Notes: generated by a model not told the origin, from the letters alone. A DNA stretch of 64,000 bases from CAG-826 sp964504595 (GCA_964504595.1 CAZDEE010000001.1:77849-141848), one strand, 5' to 3'; shown: positions 1 through 7,827, numbered from the stretch's first letter. Made by a program: numbers and translations.

Positions 1-941
1 CCCGTTATAGTGATGAAAAATTACAAGCTGCATCAAACTATTTAAATAAAATTTGGAATGCCGCAAGATATATTTTATTGAATCTTCCAGAAGATTTTAA
101 AGAAGAAAAGTTAGATTTTAATTCTTTAAATTCTTTAGATCAATTTATTTTATCAAAATTAGAAATTACAATTGCAAATGTTAAAGCAAACATGGATAAA
201 TATGAACTTGCAAATGCTTCAACTCATTTATATAACTTTGTTTATGATGATTTCTGTTCTTGGTATCTAGAAATGTCAAAAGTTACTTTACAAAGTAATG
301 ATAAAGAAGCAATTGAAAAAACATATCAAGTTTTATACAAGTGCTTAAAAGGTATATTAATGATGATTTATCCATATACTCCTTTCTTTGCGGAAGAAAT
401 ATATTTGAATTTACCACAACATTTAGATTCTATTATGCTTGAGAAATATCCTGCTTATGAAGAAAATTTGATTTCAAAGACCGCGACTAATGAAGTAGAA
501 ACACTTATTTCGTTAATAAAGGATGTTAGAAGTTATAAAGTTGAACGCCAATTAGCGCCTAACGCAAGCATTAAAATGCATATATTGGATAAAAATAATG
601 TCTTCCAAAAATATATTCCTTATATTGAAAGATTTACTTTTGCTAAAGAAATTATTTTTGAAACTGATTCATTAACTTCAAATAAGGCTACGATCTTTGT
701 TTATAATGAACTAGAAATTGCTCTTATTGATGATACAAATGTTGATGAGTTAATTGCAAAATTAGACGAAGAAATAAAGATGCTTGAAAGTGAAGTTGCT
801 CGTTCTAATAAGATGCTTTCAAATCCTGGATTTTTAGCGAAGGCTCCTGAACAAAAGATTAATTTAGAAAAAGAGAAACTTCAAAAGTATCTTGAACGAT
901 TAAATACATGTTTACAAAAAAAAGAAGCTTTAATTAAATAA
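1..941 (+). CDS. valS: Valine--tRNA ligase, C-terminal part (5' end outside window)
   Basis: This reading frame is already open at the left edge (first full codon at base 3) and gives 312 residues. ValRS charges tRNA-Val with valine in the cytoplasm. The visible part begins just before the NKIWNAARY motif, which is typical of the junction between the catalytic core and the anticodon-binding domain of class Ia synthetases. The alpha-helical anticodon-binding domain follows, including PYTPFFAEEIY. The last ~65 residues are a charged heptad-like helix (LIAKLDEEIKMLESEVAR, then LEKEKLQKYLERL), matching the C-terminal coiled-coil arm of ValRS. The catalytic domain and KMSKS loop lie outside the window. 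A terminator-like hairpin follows 22 bases downstream. In B. subtilis valS also lies upstream of radC-minCD, so context agrees. The identification is secure. Confidence 0.95.
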   Translation, partial: RYSDEKLQAASNYLNKIWNAARYILLNLPEDFKEEKLDFNSLNSLDQFILSKLEITIANVKANMDKYELANASTHLYNFVYDDFCSWYLEMSKVTLQSNDKEAIEKTYQVLYKCLKGILMMIYPYTPFFAEEIYLNLPQHLDSIMLEKYPAYEENLISKTATNEVETLISLIKDVRSYKVERQLAPNASIKMHILDKNNVFQKYIPYIERFTFAKEIIFETDSLTSNKATIFVYNELEIALIDDTNVDELIAKLDEEIKMLESEVARSNKMLSNPGFLAKAPEQKINLEKEKLQKYLERLNTCLQKKEALIK

Positions 942-963
942 TTTTTTTAGGAATTTTATGATT

Positions 964-996
964 TTCCTCCTAATTATATATAGGAGGGATTTTTTT
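964..996 (+). terminator. Terminator-like hairpin that also contains the ribosome binding site of the next gene
   Basis: A 9-bp stem (964-972 with 981-989, one G-U pair, loop 973-980) is followed by seven T residues (990-996). It has the form of an intrinsic terminator for valS. The 3' arm is TAGGAGGGA, a strong Shine-Dalgarno sequence, and the ATG of the following small gene starts immediately after the T-run at 997. The same hairpin could therefore end valS transcripts and hide the ribosome binding site in readthrough transcripts. The structure is seen in the sequence; the regulatory role is inferred. Confidence 0.7.
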
Positions 997-1179
997 ATGG
1001 AACCACGAGAATTAACATTTTTGGAAATGTCTTCTCTAGATGGTGGAGAAGCGATAACATTAACTGCAATTTTAGCGGTGATGGCGGTTGCTATAGTCGC
1101 GGTAGTTTGCTATCGACTTTTCATGTCTAATGAAGGCTCAGTAACTCTTCCAGGTGGATATAAGTTTAGCTGGGATTAA
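997..1179 (+). CDS. Small peptide with double-glycine-type leader and hydrophobic core
   Basis: A 60-residue peptide. A further in-frame ATG exists at 958, but the AGGAGGG at 982-988 points to 997. Residues 1-17 (MEPRELTFLEMSSLDGG) look like the leader of double-glycine peptides exported and trimmed by C39-peptidase ABC transporters (bacteriocins, peptide pheromones): acidic, with spaced hydrophobic residues and a terminal GG. The presumed core of 43 residues has a hydrophobic stretch at about 20-38 rich in Ala, Val and Ile, one Cys, and a polar tail ending LPGGYKFSWD. The stop codon overlaps the radC start (TAATG), so the two may be translationally coupled. No exporter, peptidase or immunity gene is seen nearby. 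It may be a class II bacteriocin-like or signalling peptide, or a small membrane protein whose GG is coincidental. No exact family is recognised. Confidence 0.65.
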   Translation: MEPRELTFLEMSSLDGGEAITLTAILAVMAVAIVAVVCYRLFMSNEGSVTLPGGYKFSWD

Positions 1180-1850
1180 TGAGAATAAAAGATCTCGATG
1201 AAAGTCTTAGACCGCGTGAAAAAGCAAAAAGATATGGTATTGAAGCCCTAGATACTAGTGAACTAATTGCTTTAATTATTGGAAGTGGTGTGAAAGGTTG
1301 TTCCGCGCTTGATATCGGAAGAACGTTATTAATGAAACATGATTTATCTTCTTTTTTTAAACTTGATTATTGTGCTTTAAAAAGCGAACGAGGATTTAAA
1401 GACCCCACCATCTTTCGCTTATTAGGCGCGATTGAATTGTGCAAAAGGATTAATAAAACAAATAAAAGCATTACCACTAAAATAGATTCTATAAATCAAG
1501 TTTTAGATATATATAACAATGAACTATCAATTTTGGATTATGAAGTGATTGTTCTTATTATGCTTAATAACCAAAATCGAATAATTAAGGAAGAAGTTTT
1601 ATCAAAAGGAAGTTCCACCGACACATCATTTTCACCAGTAGATTTATTTAGATGTCTTTTAAAAGAAGGGACAAGAAAATTTTATTTATTACATAATCAT
1701 CCTAGTGGAAATAAAAATCCTAGTACGAATGATATTTATTACACTCTAGAATTAATAAAATTATGTAATAATGTCGGTATTAAATTAATTGATCATATAA
1801 TCATTTCCCAATACAATTATTTTTCTTTTAAGGAAAACAACTTAATGTGA
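1179..1850 (+). CDS. radC: RadC family JAB/MPN-domain protein
   Basis: 223 residues, the usual length for RadC. The N-terminal third (RPREKAKRYGIEALDTSE, then LIALIIGSGVKGCSALDIG) is the helix-hairpin-helix-like region. The C-terminal JAB/MPN domain carries the metal-binding signature LLHNHPSGNKNPS, with a downstream acidic residue in the STNDI segment. The family has been linked to DNA repair, but its biochemical role is not settled. The ATG overlaps the stop codon of the small double-glycine peptide by one base, so it is probably read by translational coupling; no separate strong ribosome binding site is seen. It ends in TGA, supporting the standard code. In B. subtilis radC also precedes the min genes, although there mreBCD lies between them. 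Confidence 0.93.
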   Translation: MRIKDLDESLRPREKAKRYGIEALDTSELIALIIGSGVKGCSALDIGRTLLMKHDLSSFFKLDYCALKSERGFKDPTIFRLLGAIELCKRINKTNKSITTKIDSINQVLDIYNNELSILDYEVIVLIMLNNQNRIIKEEVLSKGSSTDTSFSPVDLFRCLLKEGTRKFYLLHNHPSGNKNPSTNDIYYTLELIKLCNNVGIKLIDHIIISQYNYFSFKENNLM

Positions 1851-1855
1851 GTTTA

Positions 1856-1862
1856 TTCGACA
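1856..1862 (-). promoter_or_regulatory. Candidate Spo0A box upstream of minCD-spoIVFAB
   Basis: TTCGACA is the reverse complement of TGTCGAA, the core of the Spo0A binding box. It lies in the 45-base gap between radC and minC and is followed by a possible -10 (TATAGT, 1874-1879). Spacing to that -10 is 11 bases, unlike the 21 bases at spo0A and sirA, so if functional it might act differently, for example as a repressor site. A 7-base match can arise by chance. Confidence 0.4.
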
Positions 1863-1895
1863 TTTAATTCCGTTATAGTAAATGCGGTGATTAAA

Positions 1896-2414
1896 ATGGA
1901 ACAACTTATTATAAGTTTAAAAGAGGATACTGAAGAAAGTCTAAGATTAGTAAAAGAACAACTGGAAGAGTGCTGTTTTAGTAAAAAAAGAGTGGAAATC
2001 ACTTTGGATTGTAGTTTTTTACCAACCCCAATCTTTATGTATAAGATATTCACTCTTTTTTTTGATTATCAAATTGCTTTTTTTAAAAAAGTTAAATATA
2101 AAAAAGAAAAACAAATGGAAATATTAGAAATTACGCTTCGTAATGGCGAGCAATTAGAAATAAATTCACCAACAATTATTATCGGTGATATTCATAAAGA
2201 AGCAATTTTGCATGTCCATGATCTTCTTTTTGTATCAGGAAATGTTGAAGGAACAATTTATTTATATAAAAATAAGGGAGCAATTTTTGCAGAGAACTTT
2301 TCTTCTTCAAAACTAATCTTTGAAAATGATGTTATTAAAATATTAAATGGAAAGAAAATATATTTCGATAATTTAAAAGGAGGCAATATTTTATGGCGCG
2401 TTCTATCGTTATAA
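1896..2414 (+). CDS. minC: Septum site-determining protein MinC
   Basis: 172 residues from the ATG at 1896. A GTG at 1887 is in frame, but the GGTGA sequence just upstream fits 1896. MinC inhibits FtsZ polymerisation and is recruited to the membrane by MinD to block division away from midcell. The C-terminal half (from about residue 90, INSPTIIIGDIHKEA) has the short hydrophobic strands of the MinC beta-helix domain, with repeated Gly turns (VSGNVEGTIYLYKNKG). The N-terminal part is divergent and short compared with the ~225-residue B. subtilis protein. The gene overlaps minD by 22 bases, and the minD ribosome binding site lies inside it. Identification rests on the C-terminal domain plus the position before minD. 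Confidence 0.82.
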   Translation: MEQLIISLKEDTEESLRLVKEQLEECCFSKKRVEITLDCSFLPTPIFMYKIFTLFFDYQIAFFKKVKYKKEKQMEILEITLRNGEQLEINSPTIIIGDIHKEAILHVHDLLFVSGNVEGTIYLYKNKGAIFAENFSSSKLIFENDVIKILNGKKIYFDNLKGGNILWRVLSL

Positions 2415-3163
2415 CTAGTGGTAAAGGAGGAGTTGGAAAATCGACAATCACAGCGTTACTAGGTAAAAAACTAGCGAAATTAGGAAAAAAAGTGGTCTTA
2501 ATTGATGCTGATTTAGGATTGAAAAATTTGGATGTTATTTTAAATGTTGAAAATCGAGTGATTTATGATTTAGAAGACGTTATAAAGGGTCGTACTTCCT
2601 TAAATAAAGCACTAATTCAAGACAAAGAATTTAATAATCTATTTTTACTACCTGCATCGCTTAAAATTGATATTTTAAAATTTAACCATGAGTATTTTAT
2701 GACAATACTTAATGAATTAAATAAGGATTTTGATTATATATTAATCGATAGCCCGGCAGGAATTGAAAGAGGCTTTTATAATGCGATTAAAGGGGCAAAT
2801 GAAGCAATTGTTATAAGTACACTTGATAAATCCTCAATTAAAGACGCTGATAAAGTTATAGGTATATTAAAAGGTGAACAGTTTGTTAATATAAAACTTA
2901 TTGTCAATAAAATAAGTAAAAAAGGTATAAAAAATAACTATGACTTGGATATTAATGACGTATTAAGAGTTTTAGGAATACCACTTCTCGGATACATGTA
3001 TGAAGAACAAAATATTAGAAAAATTCAAAATTATGGTAATAATATCAAATTATTAAACGAAGAAAACATATTAAAAATTGCCTTACGAATAAGTGGTGAA
3101 AAATATCAAATTAGCAATGAATCTTTTATTTCAAAGCTAATAAAAAGAGTCAAGTCATCATAG
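2393..3163 (+). CDS. minD: Septum site-determining ATPase MinD
   Basis: 256 residues. MinD is a membrane-binding ATPase of the ParA/MinD family that positions MinC. The deviant Walker A motif GKGGVGKST lies near the N-terminus, followed by the switch region LIDADLGLKNLD and the Walker B-like segment YILIDSPAGIERG. The last ~14 residues (SFISKLIKRVKSS) form a positively charged amphipathic helix, the expected membrane-targeting sequence. An AAAAGGAGGC ribosome binding site lies in the end of minC. The following gene starts 19 bases after the stop codon, placing minCD and the spoIVF genes in one probable operon, as in B. subtilis. Confidence 0.96.
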   Translation: MARSIVITSGKGGVGKSTITALLGKKLAKLGKKVVLIDADLGLKNLDVILNVENRVIYDLEDVIKGRTSLNKALIQDKEFNNLFLLPASLKIDILKFNHEYFMTILNELNKDFDYILIDSPAGIERGFYNAIKGANEAIVISTLDKSSIKDADKVIGILKGEQFVNIKLIVNKISKKGIKNNYDLDINDVLRVLGIPLLGYMYEEQNIRKIQNYGNNIKLLNEENILKIALRISGEKYQISNESFISKLIKRVKSS

Positions 3164-3166
3164 TAT
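3138..3166 (+). promoter_or_regulatory. Possible sigma-E-type promoter before spoIVFA
   Basis: TAATAAA (3138-3144), a 14-base gap, then CATAGTAT (3159-3166) approximates the sigma-E consensus KMATATT-N14-CATACAMT with two mismatches in each half. In B. subtilis spoIVFAB is transcribed by sigma-E, which makes the site worth noting, but the match is weak and overlaps the end of minD. Confidence 0.28.
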
Positions 3167-3182
3167 ATAGTAGGTGATAAAA

Positions 3183-3749
3183 ATGGATGATATTGAAACA
3201 ATAAAAAAAAGAATTGAAAATACTGCTTACAAAAAAGGTTCTATATACAAGATAATGATGACAATTTTACTAGTTGCTGCATTAGGTATAGGATTTTTAA
3301 TTTATGCTCGAAATGATCCTGAGGCAACCTTCCTTAATAGTATTTTTGGAAGCAGTCTAAATTTCCACTATTTAAATGAAAATGTTGATAAAACTCTCGA
3401 TAGAATGTTCAATTTTAATATTATTGGTAATAATGATAAAGATTTACCGGTAAGTGGATCGGTTAATTATATAAGTTTAGGTGAAGATTTATATAAGTGT
3501 GATGATCAGCAAGTAAAAATGCTAAAAAAAGGCATAGTTTCATATATTGAAAAAGACACAAATTCATATTTTGTCGTTATTTCTTATCAAAATAGCATAA
3601 AAGCCTCTTATTTTTTCTTAGAATCATTATTAGTTAAAGTTGGCGATGAATTAAAAAAAGGTGATACATTTGCTAATTATGAAAGTGAGTTTAAAGTCAT
3701 CTTTACTAAAAATAATAAAAAAATAACATATGAAGAAGTTTTTAATTAA
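3183..3749 (+). CDS. spoIVFA: Stage IV sporulation protein FA (SpoIVFA-like)
   Basis: 188 residues from the ATG at 3183 (GGTGA ribosome binding site just upstream). The N-terminal ~20 residues are charged, then one transmembrane helix (residues ~24-42, MMTILLVAALGIGFLIYA), then an extracytoplasmic region. The C-terminal part has the beta-rich shape of a degenerate M23/LytM domain (VSYIEKDTNSYFVVISYQNS, ending VKVGDELKKGDTFANYES), without the metal-binding histidines of active M23 peptidases, as is known for SpoIVFA. In the mother cell SpoIVFA holds BofA and SpoIVFB in the outer forespore membrane and is cleaved by SpoIVB to release SpoIVFB. Sequence similarity alone is modest. The position between minD and the site-2 protease gene makes the call good. 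Confidence 0.75.
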   Translation: MDDIETIKKRIENTAYKKGSIYKIMMTILLVAALGIGFLIYARNDPEATFLNSIFGSSLNFHYLNENVDKTLDRMFNFNIIGNNDKDLPVSGSVNYISLGEDLYKCDDQQVKMLKKGIVSYIEKDTNSYFVVISYQNSIKASYFFLESLLVKVGDELKKGDTFANYESEFKVIFTKNNKKITYEEVFN

Positions 3750-4521
3750 TTTTTATATTAGTCCTTTTACAGTGATATATATCGGATTATCACTTGTTTT
3801 AGGACGTTTTTACTATTTGTTTATTCATTTATTTGTAGCTTTAATTCATGAATTATCCCATGTTTTAATGGCTGTTGCTTTAAGGATGAAAGTTAAAGAA
3901 ATAGAGGTATTACCATTTGGATTTTATGCTTCTTTTGATGATTTAGAAAGTCATAGTCCACTTAAGCAAATTCTAGTTCTTATTAGTGGATTATTATCAA
4001 TTTTTTTAAGTTTAGCGATATTAAAAGCTTTATATAAATTTAATATTTTATCTATTTATGGTTATAATCACGGAATCGAAGCCTCGATAAATGTTCTCCT
4101 ATTTAATCTATTTCCTATTTATCCTTTGGATGGAAATAGAATTATTTATGCCTTTTTATCATATTTTTTTGAAGAGAGTAAAACAAAGATTTTAACTTGT
4201 CTAATATCTTTAGCATTTTGCTTGTTTATGATTATATATTTATTTAGAATTAACCAAATCGTTATAGCGGTTTTTCTTTTAATAAATGCGATTAAATATC
4301 CATTATTGTCATATCAAAATTATATGAAGTTTCTTTTACTTCGTCGTTATGATAAAGAAAAAAGAAAAGTAAAAATTTCATCTAAAATACGATTATTTAG
4401 ACATTATGAGAACTATTATTATAAAGATAATAATTTATATGATGAAAACTTTATTGTCGAAAAAAAGATTATTGCTTTAGCTAAAACTAAGAAAACATTT
4501 ATTAAAAAATTTAAGTGCTAA
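3730..4521 (+). CDS. spoIVFB: Stage IV sporulation protein FB, site-2 intramembrane metalloprotease
   Basis: 263 residues, several transmembrane helices. SpoIVFB cleaves the pro-sequence of pro-sigma-K in the mother-cell-derived membrane around the forespore. The zinc motif HELSH is at residues 40-44 within a transmembrane helix. The second conserved motif, NLFPIYPLDGNR (about 126-137), supplies the third metal ligand (Asp). A cytoplasmic C-terminal region of about 70 residues rich in Lys and Arg follows. The gene starts inside the end of spoIVFA (20-base overlap) with little Shine-Dalgarno sequence, suggesting translational coupling. Its presumed substrate, sigma-K, is encoded at 45943, and the activating protease SpoIVB at 33966. 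It is the last gene of the minCD-spoIVFAB block. Confidence 0.9.
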   Translation: MKKFLINFYISPFTVIYIGLSLVLGRFYYLFIHLFVALIHELSHVLMAVALRMKVKEIEVLPFGFYASFDDLESHSPLKQILVLISGLLSIFLSLAILKALYKFNILSIYGYNHGIEASINVLLFNLFPIYPLDGNRIIYAFLSYFFEESKTKILTCLISLAFCLFMIIYLFRINQIVIAVFLLINAIKYPLLSYQNYMKFLLLRRYDKEKRKVKISSKIRLFRHYENYYYKDNNLYDENFIVEKKIIALAKTKKTFIKKFKC

Positions 4522-4583
4522 AATGATTTATAGTAATTTGAATGAGTAAAATCATTAAAAAACAGCTGAAAATTAAAAAAATA

Positions 4584-4611
4584 TTGATTATTTGTTTATT
4601 TGTGATATCAT
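4584..4611 (+). promoter_or_regulatory. Sigma-A-type promoter for the lysine riboswitch transcript
   Basis: TTGATT (4584-4589), 16-base spacer, TATCAT (4606-4611). Each hexamer is close to the sigma-A consensus, and the predicted start lies just before the riboswitch aptamer. The stretch before it (4522-4583) holds only an inverted repeat, AATGATTT with AAATCATT, which has no T-run. Confidence 0.5.
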
Positions 4612-4627
4612 GAATTAGATAAAAAAA

Positions 4628-4821
4628 TTAGAGGAAGCGGTGCATCAGAGTAAGTTCTAGAGAAGGCATTCGATGAAGGAACTGAAAGGTAATCATCGCC
4701 GAACAAGGTTTTTAGGCATAAACATCTTGTGGGGTTATAGGAAATACTTATAACACTCCTACTTATTTAAGTAGAGGCGCTAGTAAATTTGATTTAATGA
4801 AGCGCCTTGTGGCGTTTTTTT
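4628..4821 (+). promoter_or_regulatory. Lysine riboswitch (L-box) with terminator
   Basis: The leader carries the conserved L-box elements: AGAGG near the 5' end, CAGAGTAAG, GAAGG, CTGAAAGG, CGCCGAA, and a pairing arm with CAAGG and CTTGT. The expression platform is visible. AGGCGCT (4775-4781) can pair with AGCGCCT (4801-4807) as an antiterminator, competing with a terminator made of CGCC (4803-4806), loop TTGT, GGCG (4811-4814) and a T-run (4815-4821). Lysine binding would be expected to favour the terminator, so the downstream ABC transporter should be made when lysine is scarce. Recognition is by motif and layout; a covariance-model search would settle it. Confidence 0.87.
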
Positions 4822-4839
4822 ATTAGAAAAGAGGATTTT

Positions 4840-5721
4840 ATGAAAAAATTAATTCGATTCATTGCTTTATTAGGCTTTGTTTTTGCCGCAGCTTCTTGTG
4901 GAGGAGGAAATAATACTGACACAGGAAAAAAGAAATTAGTTGTTGGTTTAGAGTGCAATTATGCGCCATTTAATTGGACAGAAAATATTAAAACCGAAAC
5001 TAATTATCCAATATATAAAACAAATAAATATGCAGAAGGCTATGACATTCAAATAGCTAAGCAACTTGCTGATTACTTGGATATGGAGCTTGTTATTAAA
5101 CAACTAGATTGGGATGCACTTATTCCTAATATTAAAAGTGATCTTATCGATTTAGTAATAGCTGGTATGTCTCCAACTGACTCAAGAAAAATAGATATTG
5201 ATTTTTCAAATGCATATTATACTAGCGAACATGTTTTGTTAATTTCAAAAGATAGTAAATACGCTAATGCGACTAGTGTTAGTGAATTAGAAGGTGCTAA
5301 AATTGGTGGCCAAATTGGTACGATTTATGATGATATAGCTCATGGTATTCCTGGATATAAAAAGCCTGAATCGGGTAGTTATGATAAAAATACTGTTCCT
5401 GAATTAATTACGAGCATTAAAAGCGGCTTAATCGATGGAACCGTTTTAGAGCTTCCTGTTGCTCAAGGGCAAGTTAATTTAAATAGCGAAACCTTAAAGA
5501 TGATTCGTTTTGAAGAAGGTAAAGGATTTACTCAATTACTAGATGATGAAACAAATACTTTACGTGACATAGTCGATACTGATAAAGATGTTTCAATAGG
5601 CATTAAAAAAGGAAATGAAGAACTATTACTTGGAGTTAATAGCTTTTTAAATACTCTTTCTAATGAGCAAAGAAATGAAATTATGATGAATGCGGTTGAA
5701 AGTTGCGCAAATATTGGGTAG
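4840..5721 (+). CDS. Amino-acid ABC transporter substrate-binding lipoprotein, probably for lysine
   Basis: 293 residues from the ATG at 4840 (GAGG ribosome binding site). The upstream in-frame GTG at 4807 lies in the riboswitch terminator and is rejected. The N-terminus has a Lys/Arg start, a hydrophobic segment and a lipobox-like FAAASC, so it is probably a membrane-anchored lipoprotein. The mature part is a family 3 solute-binding protein: LVVGLECNYAPFNW near the start, GYDIQIAKQLADYLDMEL, then LIPNIKSDLIDLVIAGMSPT, the arrangement of polar amino-acid binders. The lysine riboswitch directly upstream makes lysine, or a related basic amino acid, the best guess for the ligand. It is the first of three co-transcribed genes. 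Confidence 0.88.
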   Translation: MKKLIRFIALLGFVFAAASCGGGNNTDTGKKKLVVGLECNYAPFNWTENIKTETNYPIYKTNKYAEGYDIQIAKQLADYLDMELVIKQLDWDALIPNIKSDLIDLVIAGMSPTDSRKIDIDFSNAYYTSEHVLLISKDSKYANATSVSELEGAKIGGQIGTIYDDIAHGIPGYKKPESGSYDKNTVPELITSIKSGLIDGTVLELPVAQGQVNLNSETLKMIRFEEGKGFTQLLDDETNTLRDIVDTDKDVSIGIKKGNEELLLGVNSFLNTLSNEQRNEIMMNAVESCANIG

Positions 5722-5726
5722 ATAAT

Positions 5727-6989
5727 ATGTTAAGTTTTAAAAGATTAAAAAGTCATAATGCGTTTTTTAATGTTTTTTGCTTGTTAATTAATTTCTTTTT
5801 GTTAATAATTTTTGGAATAATCAATATGTTTATTGCGATGTTTAAATGGTTTATTAACATATTTGTTAAATCCTATAAGCATGAAAATATTTATATTTTT
5901 ATAACTTCGGTTGCATCAATTGCATTTTCAATAGCTTCTTTATGTGGCTTTAAAAATGGAACAAATATAAGTTGGGTCGCTAACTGTGGATCAATTATTC
6001 ATATTTTACTTTTATTATTTAGTACAGTAATTTTTGTATTTATAATTTTAGAAACTATTTTAGAAAAGAAAAAACTTAAAAGTATTATAAATGATCGCTT
6101 TTGGTTTAAAAGGACTCTTTCTTATATCATAAGTGCAATATTGCTAGCATATCTTGTTGATTTAACATTATTTGATTTTATAAATAGATGGAATTATGTA
6201 ACTAAGCCAACGGATTCTACTTCGACTTTAGATACAATGATTTATTTTATGAAGTATTTTCAAATTAATTTTAAGGATGGTATTAAAACCACTATAAGTT
6301 TGTCATTACTTGGAACTCTATTTGGCTTAATTATCGCTTTTGGATTAGTTAGTTTAAGAATGTTAAAAGTCGGTCCTTATGATAATTATTTTTCTTCTTG
6401 TTTAAAAAGAATAGGCATTGGATTTTCGAAAATATATGTCACTTTAATTCGTGGAACGCCCATGGTAGTTCAAGCTTTTATCTTTTATTATTTAGTCCTT
6501 TCAATTTTTCAAAACTCATTGTCGGCAGCGGATTATCAATATTTTATTAGCGAGGTATGGACTCCATATCGAGCGGGTTTATTTACGGTTTCCGTTAATA
6601 CTGCTGCCTATTTAACAGAAGTACTAAGAGGTGGAATTACCTCTGTTGATAAAGGACAAAAAGAAGCAGCAGAAGCACTTGGTTTAAATAAATTTCAAAC
6701 GATGTTTAAGGTGGTATTTCCACAAGCAATAAAGAATAGTTTACCTTCAATTGGCAATGAGTTTATTGTAAATATTAAAGATACTTCCGTTTTAACTTTA
6801 ATCGGTATTCTTGAACTTTTTTCGGTAGGCAAGAATGATATTTTAGGTATCTATAGTGGAAAGTCCTTAGAAGCATATTTAATCGTTGCTATTTATTATC
6901 TTATTTTAACATTCTTAACATCAAAATTACTTCAATATATAGAAAAGAAAATGGATGTTCCTGTAAAAGAAATAACGAGTTCAAATTAG
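5727..6989 (+). CDS. Amino-acid ABC transporter permease with extended N-terminal membrane domain
   Basis: 420 residues from the ATG at 5727, six bases after the previous stop codon; an in-frame TTG at 5703 overlaps that gene and is less likely. Polar amino-acid permeases are usually ~220-240 residues. Here the first ~180 residues add about four hydrophobic segments before the usual BPD_transp_1 domain, which starts near GIKTTISLSLLGTLFGLIIA. The EAA loop that contacts the ATPase is clear (EAAEALGLNKFQTMFKVVFP), and the conserved LIRGTPMVVQAF is present. The extension is not split off as a separate gene. The transporter imports its substrate across the cytoplasmic membrane with its two neighbours. 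Confidence 0.88.
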   Translation: MLSFKRLKSHNAFFNVFCLLINFFLLIIFGIINMFIAMFKWFINIFVKSYKHENIYIFITSVASIAFSIASLCGFKNGTNISWVANCGSIIHILLLLFSTVIFVFIILETILEKKKLKSIINDRFWFKRTLSYIISAILLAYLVDLTLFDFINRWNYVTKPTDSTSTLDTMIYFMKYFQINFKDGIKTTISLSLLGTLFGLIIAFGLVSLRMLKVGPYDNYFSSCLKRIGIGFSKIYVTLIRGTPMVVQAFIFYYLVLSIFQNSLSAADYQYFISEVWTPYRAGLFTVSVNTAAYLTEVLRGGITSVDKGQKEAAEALGLNKFQTMFKVVFPQAIKNSLPSIGNEFIVNIKDTSVLTLIGILELFSVGKNDILGIYSGKSLEAYLIVAIYYLILTFLTSKLLQYIEKKMDVPVKEITSSN

Positions 6990-7001
6990 GAGAAGATACA
7001 A

Positions 7002-7736
7002 ATGGAAAATATTATTGAAATCAAGAGCATAAAAAAATCATTTGATAAAGGAAACAGCGTTTTAAATGGTATAAATTTATCGATAAAAAAAGGTGAAGTA
7101 GTGTGTATTATAGGTCCTTCAGGAAGTGGTAAATCAACTTTTATTCGTTGTATTAATCTTCTTGAATATCCTGATGAAGGAGATATTTTATTTAAATCGG
7201 AATCAATATTAAATCGGAAATTTAATTTAAATAATTATCGAACTAAAGTCGGAATGGTATTTCAAAATTTTAATTTATTTAACAATATGAATGTACTAGA
7301 TAATTGTATTTTAGCGCCAACAAAAGTTTTGAAAATTGATCATAATAAAGCGGTTGAACGAGCTCTATATTATTTACAAATTGTCGGACTTAAGGATTTT
7401 GCTTATAAAAATGTTAATACTTTATCAGGTGGGCAAAAACAACGGGTTGCTATTGCAAGAGCTTTATGTATGAACCCAGAGGTTATCTTGTTTGATGAGC
7501 CAACGAGTGCATTAGATCCTGAAATGGTTAATGAAGTTTTGGATGTCATTAAAAAACTTGCTAACGAAGGTATGACAATGGTTATAGTTACTCACGAAAT
7601 GAATTTTGCTCGTGATGTAGCAACAAGGGTGATTTTTATGGATTATGGTAAAATTTTAGAGGAAGGTACACCAAGTGAAATATTTTTTAATCCTAAAAAT
7701 GACAGAACAAAAGATTTTTTAAAAAGAGTTTTATAA
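7002..7736 (+). CDS. Amino-acid ABC transporter ATP-binding protein
   Basis: 244 residues, the usual length of GlnQ/HisP-type ATPases. All signature motifs are present: Walker A GPSGSGKST, Q-loop VFQNFNLFNN, ABC signature LSGGQKQR, Walker B VILFDEPTSALDPE and switch histidine VTHEMNFA. It powers import by the preceding permease and binding protein. The spacing to the permease is 12 bases with an AGGAG ribosome binding site, and a terminator follows at 7786. The three-gene cassette sits between spoIVFB and rplU, which are adjacent in B. subtilis, so it was probably inserted into an older block. Confidence 0.95.
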   Translation: MENIIEIKSIKKSFDKGNSVLNGINLSIKKGEVVCIIGPSGSGKSTFIRCINLLEYPDEGDILFKSESILNRKFNLNNYRTKVGMVFQNFNLFNNMNVLDNCILAPTKVLKIDHNKAVERALYYLQIVGLKDFAYKNVNTLSGGQKQRVAIARALCMNPEVILFDEPTSALDPEMVNEVLDVIKKLANEGMTMVIVTHEMNFARDVATRVIFMDYGKILEEGTPSEIFFNPKNDRTKDFLKRVL

Positions 7737-7785
7737 TTGAAATTTTGTATTTTAAAGCACAGATTATATGAGAACAAATTATTTT

Positions 7786-7827
7786 AGCTGTTAAATCTAG
7801 TTGATTTCTAGTTTAATAGCTTTTTTT
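7786..7827 (+). terminator. Intrinsic terminator after the amino-acid ABC operon
   Basis: A long imperfect stem (AGCTGTTAAATCTAG with CTAGTTTAATAGCT) is followed by seven T residues. It separates the transporter operon from the ribosomal protein promoter that follows. Confidence 0.85.

Noticed and set aside
4463..4473. TTGTCGAAAAA, a good Spo0A box
   Set aside because: It is inside the spoIVFB coding sequence, far from any promoter, and encodes normal residues; probably chance.
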